Positions 7,174 to 14,509 of a stretch of DNA of 15,488 nucleotides are shown in pieces. The position numbers and the translations under genes were made by a program. Position 1 is the first letter of the stretch; each line of letters opens with the position of its first letter. The DNA is from an uncultured Chitinophagaceae bacterium (GTDB taxonomy: Bacteria > Bacteroidota > Bacteroidia > Chitinophagales > Chitinophagaceae), in NCBI GenBank assembly GCA_946885335.1, contig CAMPGG010000050.1, positions 1 through 15,488 of the forward strand, in the 5' to 3' direction. The notes under the pieces were generated by a model. That model was not told where the DNA came from, made no database searches, and saw only the letters and a list, made by a program, of their open reading frames with translations.

Positions 7174-8214
7174 ATGCCAGCGAAAGGATTTTTTTCAAAA
7201 ATATATAAGCGGATCTTGTGGCGGTTTCGTTTAACAAACGATCCGGTTGTTCAGGTGTATAGCGGCTATGGCAACCGGAAATATATTTTTTTGTATGGCC
7301 ATGTTTTTAAATTCAGTCCCGTACCGCGAAAACGTTTCAGGGGTTCATATGTAACCAATGCTTTTGCATTGATCCGGTCATTCATGGTGAAACCCTGGCC
7401 CGGGGCTAAAGTGAAACTCGTTTGGGGTAAGCAGTCCATTGAACATACAACCAGTTCAGATGGATTTTTTAAGTTTGAATGGTCGCCGGGAATTGATGTT
7501 AAAGCAGGTTGGCACCCTGTGCAGGTGCATTTAATTCATCCGGAAACTAACCAGATTATTTCCACTGGAGAAGGACTGGTATTTATTCCCCACGAGCACC
7601 AGTATGCGATTATTTCCGATATCGATGATACTTTCCTGATTTCACATTCAGCCAAACTTCGGAAAAGACTATATGTACTGTTTACAAAAAATGCGCATAG
7701 CCGGAAAACTTTTGATGATGTGGTAAAACACTACCAGTTGTTGGCACATGCAGGAAGTTTACAGGATCTTCCCAATCCATTTTTTTATGTTTCAAGCAGT
7801 GAATGGAACCTGTATGATTTTATCATAGAATTTTCAAAAAGAAATCATTTGCCCAGGGGTATTTTCCTGTTAAGTCAACTCAAAAGACTTCATGAAGTAT
7901 TAAAGACCGGGCAAAATAAACACAGTGCGAAATTCATGAGAATTGTAAGAATAATTGAAGCTTTCCCGGAACAAAAATTTATCCTGATGGGTGATGATTC
8001 ACAGGAAGATCCAAATATTTATGCATCAATTGTAAAACACTTTCCGGATAAAATCCAGGTTGTTTACCTGCGTCGCATACATTCACCCAATGTAAAAAAA
8101 ACGGAAGAGAATGTAAAGTTTATACAGGATATGAATGTGCCTTGTTGTTATTTCACCCACAGCATTGAAGCAATTGCGCACAGCAAACAAACCGGCTTGA
8201 TTCCTTCTCTATAA
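7174..8214 (+). CDS. App1-like phosphatidate phosphatase domain protein (DUF2183)
   Basis: The family is a HAD-type phosphatase whose yeast member App1 converts phosphatidate to diacylglycerol. Residues 25-138 form a beta-rich N-terminal domain, with SDGFFKFEW and a V-x-V-H-L-I-H-P strand, like the accessory domain in bacterial homologues. The catalytic domain starts with the nucleophile motif SDIDDT at 148-153 (D149, D151, T153). It continues with YVSSSEWN at 205-212, SAKF with K253, and the acidic motif MGDDSQEDP at 272-280. All four HAD motifs are present, so it should be active. There is no signal peptide, so it is probably cytosolic or peripheral to the membrane. It is divergent from the lipid kinase and ends 7 bp from the convergent MgtC-family gene. 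Confidence 0.88.
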   Translation: MPAKGFFSKIYKRILWRFRLTNDPVVQVYSGYGNRKYIFLYGHVFKFSPVPRKRFRGSYVTNAFALIRSFMVKPWPGAKVKLVWGKQSIEHTTSSDGFFKFEWSPGIDVKAGWHPVQVHLIHPETNQIISTGEGLVFIPHEHQYAIISDIDDTFLISHSAKLRKRLYVLFTKNAHSRKTFDDVVKHYQLLAHAGSLQDLPNPFFYVSSSEWNLYDFIIEFSKRNHLPRGIFLLSQLKRLHEVLKTGQNKHSAKFMRIVRIIEAFPEQKFILMGDDSQEDPNIYASIVKHFPDKIQVVYLRRIHSPNVKKTEENVKFIQDMNVPCCYFTHSIEAIAHSKQTGLIPSL

Positions 8215-8221
8215 TCGTTTA

Positions 8222-8854
8222 TTAAAAATCAAACTCTATCACTTTTTCATCCTTCAACATAAAGTCAATAAACTTTTCATGATTTTTCAAAGAACCCTGT
8301 ACTTTAAAAGTTCCGGTTAATTCATTTGCCTGGCGTGTTCTTTTAACCAGCCTGTATTTTAAATGATTATTTCTCAGCGCTTCTTCATAGGACGATAACA
8401 ATCCATCCTGTAAAGATGCTTTAATGATGTAAACTTTTTCTTTGTAAAGCCTGTCAATAAAATCTTCCACTTTATATAAAAATGCAAGAATAATAAATGT
8501 GGCGGCTAAGGTAAAACCTGCTGCATAATAAAATCCAGCGCCTACCGCCATGCCAACAGCAGCGGTCACCCAAATAGTTGCAGCTGTTGTTAAACCATTT
8601 ACACCCTCTTCACTCTTAAAAATAACACCACCGCCAATAAATCCAATACCCGTTACAACATTGGCCACAATTCTGTCCATTGTATCACTGGATAATAATA
8701 AAGAGATTAGCGTAAATAAACAGGAGCCAATAGATATAAGGATTAAAGTTCTGAAGCCTGCAGATTTATTCCGGTATTCTCTTTCAATTCCTAAAATGGC
8801 ACCAGCCAGCAAAGCAAGGCTGATCCGGATAATAATGGTTTCTGTATCTGGCAT
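8222..8854 (-). CDS. MgtC/SapB family inner-membrane protein
   Basis: This is a polytopic inner-membrane protein. MgtC itself supports growth at low magnesium and inside macrophages and inhibits the F-ATPase, but distant relatives such as this one often have no known role. Family motifs are present: GIEREYRNKSAGFRT at 22-36, GIGFIGGGVI at 69-78 and GLTTAATIW at 87-95. Four or five hydrophobic segments fill residues 7-127. Residues about 138-210 form a cytosolic ACT-like tail as in longer family members. It faces the App1-like gene tail to tail with 7 bp between stops and no room for a terminator. No Mg-responsive leader is visible in the 147 bp upstream. Confidence 0.9.
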   Translation of the reverse strand: MPDTETIIIRISLALLAGAILGIEREYRNKSAGFRTLILISIGSCLFTLISLLLSSDTMDRIVANVVTGIGFIGGGVIFKSEEGVNGLTTAATIWVTAAVGMAVGAGFYYAAGFTLAATFIILAFLYKVEDFIDRLYKEKVYIIKASLQDGLLSSYEEALRNNHLKYRLVKRTRQANELTGTFKVQGSLKNHEKFIDFMLKDEKVIEFDF

Positions 8855-8984
8855 GAACCATGATTTTTTTTGAAATTACAAATATTACCCGGGGTTATTT
8901 ATTGCTTTAAATATTTCATTCCAAATAATTCCATATTTCTATAATGGTTTGAATAATGATCTTCTAACCGTAAAAGATTAATAA

Positions 8985-8999
8985 AAACGCTTTGCGTTT
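8985..8999 (-). terminator. Short hairpin terminator after the 82-residue gene
   Basis: Read on the minus strand, AAACGC and GCGTTT form a 6-bp stem with an AAA loop. The downstream arm runs into five T residues and more AT-rich sequence. It begins 3 bp after the stop codon at 9002-9004. This is a short but well-formed factor-independent terminator and would separate this gene from the MgtC-family gene. Confidence 0.5.
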
Positions 9000-9001
9000 A
9001 C

Positions 9002-9250
9002 CTAGTATTTACCTGACTGGAGCTTTTCTGCAATGGCATTTTCCAGGTTATCCGGAAGGGTTGCTGCTTCATCCCCGATAGCTGTTAATCGCTTCAATTC
9101 CGAATCATATAAAAAGATTAATTCAGGGTTCCCGTTATAACTGACCTTGAACCTGGTTTCTGTATTAAACTCATATGGTGTTACCTGTACCAAATAAGGT
9201 ACGCCGTCAACCACAAGATTAAGACGATGTTGTGTTTCCTGCATATTCAT
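9002..9250 (-). CDS. Small hypothetical protein, 82 residues
   Basis: I do not recognise the family. The protein is soluble, with no signal peptide or membrane segment. Residues 8-50 read as alternating strands (LNLVVDGVPYLVQVTP, then RFKVSYNGNPELIFLYDS), and residues 65-79 look like a helix (LPDNLENAIAEKL), suggesting a small beta-sheet domain with one C-terminal helix. A start at the third residue (ATG at 9244) is also possible. A good -7 box lies 32 to 39 bp upstream and a hairpin terminator follows the stop, so it appears to be an independent single-gene transcript, which argues that it is real. Confidence 0.75.
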   Translation of the reverse strand: MNMQETQHRLNLVVDGVPYLVQVTPYEFNTETRFKVSYNGNPELIFLYDSELKRLTAIGDEAATLPDNLENAIAEKLQSGKY

Positions 9251-9281
9251 AGTTTTGATCTAACTGTTACAAAAAGGAAAC

Positions 9282-9289
9282 CAAAGATA
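9282..9289 (-). promoter_or_regulatory. Bacteroidota -7 promoter box for the 82-residue gene
   Basis: The minus strand reads TATCTTTG, an exact match to the Bacteroidota primary sigma -7 consensus TAnnTTTG. It ends 32 bp before the ATG, giving a leader of about 25 nt. I do not see a TTTG at the expected -33 position, where the sequence is AT-rich. Known promoters of this phylum often have a weak -33 element. Confidence 0.55.
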
Positions 9290-9392
9290 TAATCGGATGC
9301 CAATTAGAAATATTCATACTGGCAAACATGCATCTCTTTTTAATAATTGAATCCTAAACACAAATACATCCACTGGATATGATTAACATGGA

Positions 9393-9419
9393 TTGCTGTA
9401 TTCTTTTCTTATTATCTTG
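9393..9419 (+). promoter_or_regulatory. Possible promoter of the EcsC-family gene
   Basis: TTG at 9393-9395 and TATCTTG at 9413-9419 are separated by 17 bp and lie just upstream of the GTG start at 9442. The -7 word lacks one T of the TAnnTTTG consensus. The rest of the 191-bp spacer 9251-9441 holds nothing else I can name. Confidence 0.3.
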
Positions 9420-9441
9420 AAACAAACACTAATTTTATTTT

Positions 9442-10176
9442 GTGGAAATCTTTTACCAAAAACAAATCATACGGGAAGTTGAGGAATGGAAAAAGAAAAT
9501 GCGCAGGCATCCTTCCATTGTTGACAACATGTCTAAATCTGTCCAGAACCGGTTAAACCGGATTATTCCTGAAAAAGTGCATGGCGTTATCACTGCAACC
9601 ATTAAGCAGATGGTTAGAGCAGTTTTATTCGGGTCAGAATATGCAGCAATAAAAGCACAAACTTATCCAAGCCTGCAGGAAACCGAATTTGCCATCCTGG
9701 AACGAATTAAAAATTATAAGCAAACAGCGGCTATTGAAGGAGGTGTTACTGGTGCCGGCGGCTTTTTGATGGCCATGGTAGATTTTCCTGTTTTATTGGG
9801 CATCAAGATCAAACTTTTGTTCGATATCGCGGTGATGTATGGGTTTGATGTAAAAGATTATAAGGAGAGATTGTTTATCCTCTATGTTTTCCAGTTAGCC
9901 TTTAGTAGTCAATTACACCGTCAAACTGTATTTAAGGATGTAGAAAATTGGGAACAACTGAGTAAGCAACTTCCAAATGATATAAATGAATTTAACTGGC
10001 GTCCCTTTCAACAAGAATATCGTGATCATATTGACCTGGCAAAAATGGCCCAGTTAATCCCCGGAATTGGTGCTGTTGTAGGTGTTGTAGTTAATTATCG
10101 TTTAATAAAAAAATTAGGACATACTGCTATGAATGCATACCGGATGCGCCTGTTAGCCGATAGATCTTTAAATTAA
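9442..10176 (+). CDS. EcsC family protein
   Basis: The family is named after EcsC of the Bacillus Ecs ABC-transporter locus, but its molecular role is unknown and most members, like this one, are not beside a transporter. Two glycine-rich hydrophobic segments are diagnostic. One spans about 99-120 (EGGVTGAGGFL, then VDFPVLLG). The other, near the C-terminus, is at 205-219 (LIPGIGAVVGVVVNY). They are too short and Gly-rich to be ordinary transmembrane helices but probably associate with the membrane. The N-terminal 50 residues are basic and helical. At 244 residues it is complete. The start is GTG at 9442, with no good Shine-Dalgarno site, as is normal in Bacteroidota. It stands alone between a divergent small gene and a secreted-protein gene. 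Confidence 0.85.
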   Translation: MEIFYQKQIIREVEEWKKKMRRHPSIVDNMSKSVQNRLNRIIPEKVHGVITATIKQMVRAVLFGSEYAAIKAQTYPSLQETEFAILERIKNYKQTAAIEGGVTGAGGFLMAMVDFPVLLGIKIKLLFDIAVMYGFDVKDYKERLFILYVFQLAFSSQLHRQTVFKDVENWEQLSKQLPNDINEFNWRPFQQEYRDHIDLAKMAQLIPGIGAVVGVVVNYRLIKKLGHTAMNAYRMRLLADRSLN

Positions 10177-10199
10177 ATGAATATCTGTGGCAAGGTTTT

Positions 10200-10228
10200 T
10201 TTGATATTAAAATTATTGTTGTATTTTG
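10200..10228 (+). promoter_or_regulatory. Possible promoter of the secreted 345-residue protein gene
   Basis: TTTG at 10200-10203 is followed after 18 bp by TATTTTG at 10222-10228. This is close to the Bacteroidota TTTG-N19-TAnnTTTG pattern but one base short in the -7 box. Transcription would start near 10235, leaving an unusually long leader of nearly 100 nt before the ATG at 10333. That leader contains the competing inverted repeats described at 10296-10337. Confidence 0.35.
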
Positions 10229-10295
10229 GCCTTTACAGGTAATCTCCATCCTGAAAAAACCTCTCAAAAGCATCCGTACTTTCCCTTGACAAGAC

Positions 10296-10337
10296 CTCAT
10301 CGTTCTATGAAGAGCCGTTAAAATATTTAACGATGAG
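10296..10337 (+). promoter_or_regulatory. Competing inverted repeats over a start codon
   Basis: CTCATCGTT (10296-10304) is exactly complementary to AACGATGAG (10329-10337), a 9-bp stem that includes the ATG at 10333-10335. A second, perfect 7-bp hairpin, CGTTAAA (10316-10322) with TTTAACG (10326-10332), abuts the start codon. Both use 10329-10332, so they cannot form together. Either would hide the ribosome-landing region. This resembles a translational switch, but only the complementarity is seen. Confidence 0.35.
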
Positions 10338-11370
10338 AAAAAATTTTACCCTTTTAATTCTATTTATTGGTTTCAGCCTGGTTACACAAGCACAAATGTG
10401 GAGCATCCGCGATCTTGCAGGGCTAACTTTTCAATCTGAAAAGAAGGTCTCCAGTTATCTTTCCAGGAAGGGTTTTAACAGTGCCGGGATAGATAATATC
10501 CAGGATACCGTTGTAAAAAATTATACTTACATAGGAAAGAAAAGAAGGAAATCGATAGATTCAACTTACAGGTTCCTCAACCTGTATGAAGTAAAAAATG
10601 TGCAGGGTTTAACTTACCAGACATCTTCAAAAGAAGAGGCGGAATCTATCATCCAGGAAATTATAGAATTGGGATTTATTGAACCGCGGATAATTAATCC
10701 AGGTTGGCCTCAATTATACCAGAAAAACGATGTGACCATAGTTTATAATTCGTTTTCTGAACAAGATGAACTTATTTACAGTTTTCGCATCAACCGGAAT
10801 AATTTACCACCAGCAAGTGCTATAAGATTTGCCGAAGATCTGTTAGTCATTCAATCGCATGAACAATTGCGGTATTTGTATGGCGAACGAAATGTAAAAA
10901 AAGAAAAATATTATTTCTCACCGGAAGTTTCAACGCCATGCAGTGTGCTTTATCCAAATACCAGCCAGCAGGCCATTTTTTTATGGGATGATACGACCAA
11001 TTTTCACCAGCTATCCTTTTTAGTAATTGGCGGAGGATTACAGGGAGAAAATGCACAAGGCTTTAACGAAATTATTGGTCACAATACCTGGCATTTAAAA
11101 AGTGGATTGAGAACAGGCCTCAGTATCCAGGACCTGATAGCTAAAAACGGATCTGATTTTAATTTTTATGGAACAAGCTCTCCGTTTTATGGAATCATAG
11201 TTCCTGACTCTAAAGGAAGCATCAATTTCAAAACCACCGGGTTCAAATTAAACTGTTTGAATTGCTCCGATTCCAGGCTTCTCAGCAGGGAAGTTGTAAG
11301 TGCTGAAAGAGCTGTATCTGATAACAGGAGATTATTTGTGAACACCATAATACTTCATCCCGTCAATTAA
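10333..11370 (+). CDS. Secreted hypothetical protein, 345 residues
   Basis: I do not recognise a named domain. Residues 1-21 form a signal peptide with a basic start, a hydrophobic core and a TQAQ end, so the mature protein should be in the periplasm or outside; there is no lipobox. Residues 24-140 are mixed helix and strand, with a SSKEEAESIIQEIIELGF helix preceded by paired tyrosine-rich strands. Residues 195-330 are strand-rich and contain IGGGLQGENAQG followed by NTWHLKSGLRTGLSIQDL and NGSDFNFYG. That last arrangement I associate loosely with other uncharacterised Bacteroidota secreted proteins. A CLNC pair occurs at 288-291. The gene is followed 69 bp later by another secreted unknown in the same direction, suggesting a two-gene unit. 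Confidence 0.8.
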   Translation: MRKNFTLLILFIGFSLVTQAQMWSIRDLAGLTFQSEKKVSSYLSRKGFNSAGIDNIQDTVVKNYTYIGKKRRKSIDSTYRFLNLYEVKNVQGLTYQTSSKEEAESIIQEIIELGFIEPRIINPGWPQLYQKNDVTIVYNSFSEQDELIYSFRINRNNLPPASAIRFAEDLLVIQSHEQLRYLYGERNVKKEKYYFSPEVSTPCSVLYPNTSQQAIFLWDDTTNFHQLSFLVIGGGLQGENAQGFNEIIGHNTWHLKSGLRTGLSIQDLIAKNGSDFNFYGTSSPFYGIIVPDSKGSINFKTTGFKLNCLNCSDSRLLSREVVSAERAVSDNRRLFVNTIILHPVN

Positions 11371-11391
11371 TTTATTTTAACAATCAGTAAG

Positions 11392-11427
11392 TTGTTTTAT
11401 AAACAATGCTTTCTATTTTTATAGAAA
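11392..11427. repeat. Two small inverted repeats between the two secreted-protein genes
   Basis: TTGTTT-TAT-AAACAA (11392-11406) and TTTCTAT-TTTT-ATAGAAA (11410-11427) lie in tandem in the 69-bp gap. The second ends 12 bp before the next ATG. Both are AT-rich with stems of 6 and 7 bp and no following T-run on the plus strand, so neither is a convincing terminator. They may affect translation or simply reflect base composition. Confidence 0.25.
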
Positions 11428-11439
11428 ACAGGCGAACTT

Positions 11440-11949
11440 ATGAAACAACTTTTCCTTTTGATCTTACTGCTTCCATTATTTTCTTTTGCACAGGAATGTA
11501 CATTATCAAAATCTACAGATGATTTTACCAACGAAACAAAAATTTCAACCGGATTTGTAAGTTTTAATGAAGGGAAAAGCAAGTTTCTATTAACAATTAA
11601 TGCTACAAGCAAAGAGATAGATTTCTTTTTTTCTTTGGCCAATGGAGTAGAAGGTTGGTGTTTTGATAATTCTTCAACCGCTATCGTACAATATGCAGGT
11701 ACCCGGTTAAAGAGTACCAATAGAAATACCGGCAGTATGAATTGCCAGGGATTATTTCATTTTACATTCAGAAATGTACCTACAACCCCATCTGCATTAA
11801 CCAGGTTTTCCACGCATCCGATTGAATCGTTCCTTTTCAAAGGCAGTGGGAAAGAATATGAATTTCATTTAAGAGAAGAGGATCGTCAAAAAATGATGAC
11901 ACTGGTTGAATGTATGATTAAAGAAAGCAAGACCTTATTGCCTGGTTAA
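11440..11949 (+). CDS. Secreted hypothetical protein, 169 residues
   Basis: I do not recognise the family. Residues 1-18 form a clear signal peptide ending in FAQ, with cleavage expected before E19, so the protein is exported. The mature part looks like a small beta-sheet domain: FVSFNEGKSKFLLTINA, then EIDFFFSLANG, then FHFTF and YEFHL, followed by a C-terminal helix. Four cysteines at 20, 74, 102 and 158 could make two disulfides in the periplasm. The SLANG-x-x-x-WCFD segment at 65-76 is the most distinctive part. It follows the 345-residue secreted protein and may share its transcript. Its stop codon overlaps the stop of the convergent reductase gene by three bases. Confidence 0.78.
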   Translation: MKQLFLLILLLPLFSFAQECTLSKSTDDFTNETKISTGFVSFNEGKSKFLLTINATSKEIDFFFSLANGVEGWCFDNSSTAIVQYAGTRLKSTNRNTGSMNCQGLFHFTFRNVPTTPSALTRFSTHPIESFLFKGSGKEYEFHLREEDRQKMMTLVECMIKESKTLLPG

Positions 11950-13001
11950 TTGATTCTTTGTGTTCCGGGAACTTCCATCACCAGGTCAGGACCATATAAT
12001 CCTGCAGGTGTGTGGTAACCGGGTTTAAGATTGTTATGTAAAATTTTCTTAGCAATGATTAAACTGCTGTGTGCAGTTAATGTATATCCATCTGGTGTAA
12101 CCATCCGTCCTGTTACTGTGTTTCCTTCTGCATCTTCCGCTTTTCCCCAGATATAACTTACAGAAGATTTTCTTTGCTCTGCTGATGGTCCTGCAGCACG
12201 GGAATTAATCCTTTTTCTTGCCAAATCTTTTACAAGCTTTGTTCTTAATAACCAGTTAAACATCGACTGGAATTTCAAGCTCCTGTAAACATTTACCGGA
12301 ACAGCGGTAAATACTTCAATATCCGGAATACCGGTTGTGTAATAGGCGGTTGAAACATCACCCCATGGAATTGTCATTGCAAATAACTTTTTTGGACCAA
12401 AATCAACCCACATGCCTTTATGCCCCAGCGGTTTTGAAATGATCTTTCCATTTTTTCTGACTGCACCACCCATTCCCAAACCTTCAATCATCGTTTGCGC
12501 GGTACCGTGAGAAACTCCTGACCCTGCACTGGCAAATGCCAGCTGGAGTTTGGTAGCCAGGGGTAATTGTTCCTTTAACCACAACGCCATACAATCTGTG
12601 GGTACAACATCAAACCCTGCACCGGGCAACAATATAATGCCGGCATGCCTGGCTGCCTGGTCTTGTGATTGCAGCATTTCAAAAACTTCAATTTCACCGG
12701 TAATATCAATATAATGTGTTTTGGTTTGAAGGCATGCATCCGTCATTTGCTGTGCAGTATAACGGAAAGGGCCAGCTGCATTTAATACCAGCGGAACTTC
12801 ATTTAATGTATCAACCAGTTTTTGCTTTTCCTTTAAATCAAATATGCGGTAATCCAGGCTGTATTTATCTGCCATCTGCCGGATATTTTTTTCATTTCTA
12901 CCTGCCAGTATAGGTTTAAGGCCATAAGCCATTGCCAGGTCAGTAATTAATCTGCCAGTGTAACCATTTGCACCATATAATAAAAAGGTGTTTGAAGCCA
13001 T
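11946..13001 (-). CDS. Saccharopine dehydrogenase-like NAD(P)-binding reductase
   Basis: The protein has an N-terminal Rossmann fold with LLYGANGYTGRLI at 7-19 (GANGYTG) and AGRNEKN at 33-39, the second beta-alpha region that contacts NADP-type cofactors. LNAAGPF at 73-79, HYIDITGE at 96-103 and PGAGFDVVPTDC at 126-137 are shared with the saccharopine dehydrogenase family and with trans-acting enoyl reductases such as mycobacterial Rv2449c-like proteins. The length of 351 agrees with the latter group rather than with true lysine-pathway enzymes. The substrate is unknown; an acyl or lipid-type substrate is only suggested by family. No signal peptide is present, so it is cytosolic. It is the third of four minus-strand genes and no lysine-metabolism gene is nearby. 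Confidence 0.85.
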   Translation of the reverse strand: MASNTFLLYGANGYTGRLITDLAMAYGLKPILAGRNEKNIRQMADKYSLDYRIFDLKEKQKLVDTLNEVPLVLNAAGPFRYTAQQMTDACLQTKTHYIDITGEIEVFEMLQSQDQAARHAGIILLPGAGFDVVPTDCMALWLKEQLPLATKLQLAFASAGSGVSHGTAQTMIEGLGMGGAVRKNGKIISKPLGHKGMWVDFGPKKLFAMTIPWGDVSTAYYTTGIPDIEVFTAVPVNVYRSLKFQSMFNWLLRTKLVKDLARKRINSRAAGPSAEQRKSSVSYIWGKAEDAEGNTVTGRMVTPDGYTLTAHSSLIIAKKILHNNLKPGYHTPAGLYGPDLVMEVPGTQRIN

Positions 13002-13056
13002 ATAAGAATCTGTTCGGTGAAAAGTAATTAAAAAAGGGTAATAAAATTTTTTGGAT

Positions 13057-14013
13057 TTAATTCCTGAAGTTTTGAGTGATCATTAAACCATATTTTCCTC
13101 CATCTAAAATACCAATGCCAACGCGTCCATATGCCGGGTTCAGAATGTTTGCACGGTGTCCAGGTGAATTCATTAACCCATTATGGCAAATAAGTAAGGT
13201 TTGTCCTAGTGCAAGGTTTTCTCCCGAAGTGATGAAACGGACACCCCCTTTGCGCATACGGGTTCCCGGGGTTTGGCCTTCTGGTGTAATATGTGAAAAA
13301 TAACCCCTGCTAAACATATCCAGGGAATGTTTCCTGGCTACCGTTTTAGCTTCCAGGTCAGCCTGCAATGGATCCAGGCCTTCTTTGCGTCTTTCATCAT
13401 TCAGCATTTCAAGCATTTCTGTTTCAAGGTCAGGCCTGGGTGAAGGGTTACTAACGGTGTAGGGTAGCCTGACAGATTTTGCAGATCCGGGATCAACGGT
13501 TACTTTATTAATGGTTTTGGCAACGGCCTCATCAAAAACCGGTGCAAATTTTTCATCCAGCCACTCTACGTATGTTGACAGCCGGTTGGCAATTTTGCTT
13601 TCCCTTGCTTTTTGCGTAATGGCATCCGATAAAGGAATAGCTAATAATAATGCTGAAAGAATAGTAGCCCATACAAGCCCTTTTATGGCACCAGGTATGA
13701 TACCGCCAAATTTATTAATATGGTTTTGGTGACTTTCTTTGGGAATGTTTCTTAAAAAGCGATCCGTGATTAATGATAAAATGGAACGACTGATAATTAA
13801 AATAATTATAAATGCAAGTGGCATGGCCCATACCTTGAGCTTTGGAAATATTTGCAGGAGCCAGCCAGCTAAATACTGGTAAAGAAAAAGTGCGGCCACA
13901 AGGCTTCCAAGCCAAATAAAAAGACTGAATATGCCCGAAATAAACCCATGTTTATAACCAGACCAAACGGATAAAATAAAAACAATTATGAGAAAAAGAT
14001 CAACTCCATTCAT
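13057..14013 (-). CDS. CvpA-like membrane domain fused to an extracytoplasmic CAP (SCP/YkwD) domain
   Basis: Residues 1-127 form four hydrophobic segments (about 5-20, 26-47, 61-82 and 104-127) of the CvpA type, including the early motif WSGYKHGFISG and a basic loop near 84-101. CvpA family proteins are inner-membrane proteins linked to colicin V production and envelope stress, with unclear mechanism. Residues about 195-318 form a YkwD-like CAP domain: LNDERRKEGLDPL (204-216), H229 in ARKHS, YFSH ending at H241, GENLALG with E265, and SPGHRANIL with H286. The positive charges predict an even number of crossings with both ends outside, so CAP would face the periplasm. The 65-residue linker is polar and proline-containing. 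CAP domains occur in extracellular proteins and often have no enzymatic role; the substrate or ligand is unknown. Confidence 0.9.
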   Translation of the reverse strand: MNGVDLFLIIVFILSVWSGYKHGFISGIFSLFIWLGSLVAALFLYQYLAGWLLQIFPKLKVWAMPLAFIIILIISRSILSLITDRFLRNIPKESHQNHINKFGGIIPGAIKGLVWATILSALLLAIPLSDAITQKARESKIANRLSTYVEWLDEKFAPVFDEAVAKTINKVTVDPGSAKSVRLPYTVSNPSPRPDLETEMLEMLNDERRKEGLDPLQADLEAKTVARKHSLDMFSRGYFSHITPEGQTPGTRMRKGGVRFITSGENLALGQTLLICHNGLMNSPGHRANILNPAYGRVGIGILDGGKYGLMITQNFRN

Positions 14014-14071
14014 GTTATAGGTTAATCATAAATCATTGCGAATAGATATTAAAAAACTGTTCGAAAACTTA

Positions 14072-14509
14072 TTATTTATTTTCATTGTTTTTCTTTTTCC
14101 CAAGTGCACTGTAACCTCCATTGATGGGCGCAGCTTCATGTCCTGTTACCGTTGCTTTTTGACCATCAGGCCATAATTTTATTTTCCTGTTTGAAGGAAT
14201 GTTAGCCGAGTTGCTATCACGTTTCCTGGTATTCCCTGGAGTTACAATTGCATCACGTACATTTTTATCTTTTTTAAGTGAAGCATAACCACTGCCAATA
14301 CCCGTTGCCTGGTATCCGGTAATAGTTGCCGTTTGACCATTTTCCCATTTATAATTTTTCCTGTTTTCGGGAATGCTTCTTTTAGATGCCGTTAAGGATG
14401 ATGCAGGATTAATAATTTTTACAGGTTCATCTTTTCTAAGTGCACTGTACCCACTGCCGATTCCTGTAGCCTGCCTGCCTGTTGGAGTTGATTTTTGACC
14501 ATTCGCCCA
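14072..14509 (-). repeat. Three protein-level repeats with GIGSGY / NGGY core
   Basis: The three units lie at about 14507-14435, 14345-14273 and 14171-14099 on the minus strand. Copies one and two share the core QATGIGSGY exactly; copy three has diverged to EAAPINGGY. Spacing is 54 and 58 codons between the tryptophans. Nucleotide identity is high only within the core, which indicates an old internal duplication under protein-level selection. Confidence 0.75.

Noticed and set aside
8550..8873. 107-codon plus-strand frame over the MgtC-family gene
   Set aside because: The minus-strand frame carries the full MgtC motifs; the antisense frame is Pro/Thr-rich shadow.
11397..11720. 107-codon minus-strand frame over the second secreted-protein gene
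   Set aside because: The plus-strand frame has a clear signal peptide and sensible composition; the antisense frame has no motif.
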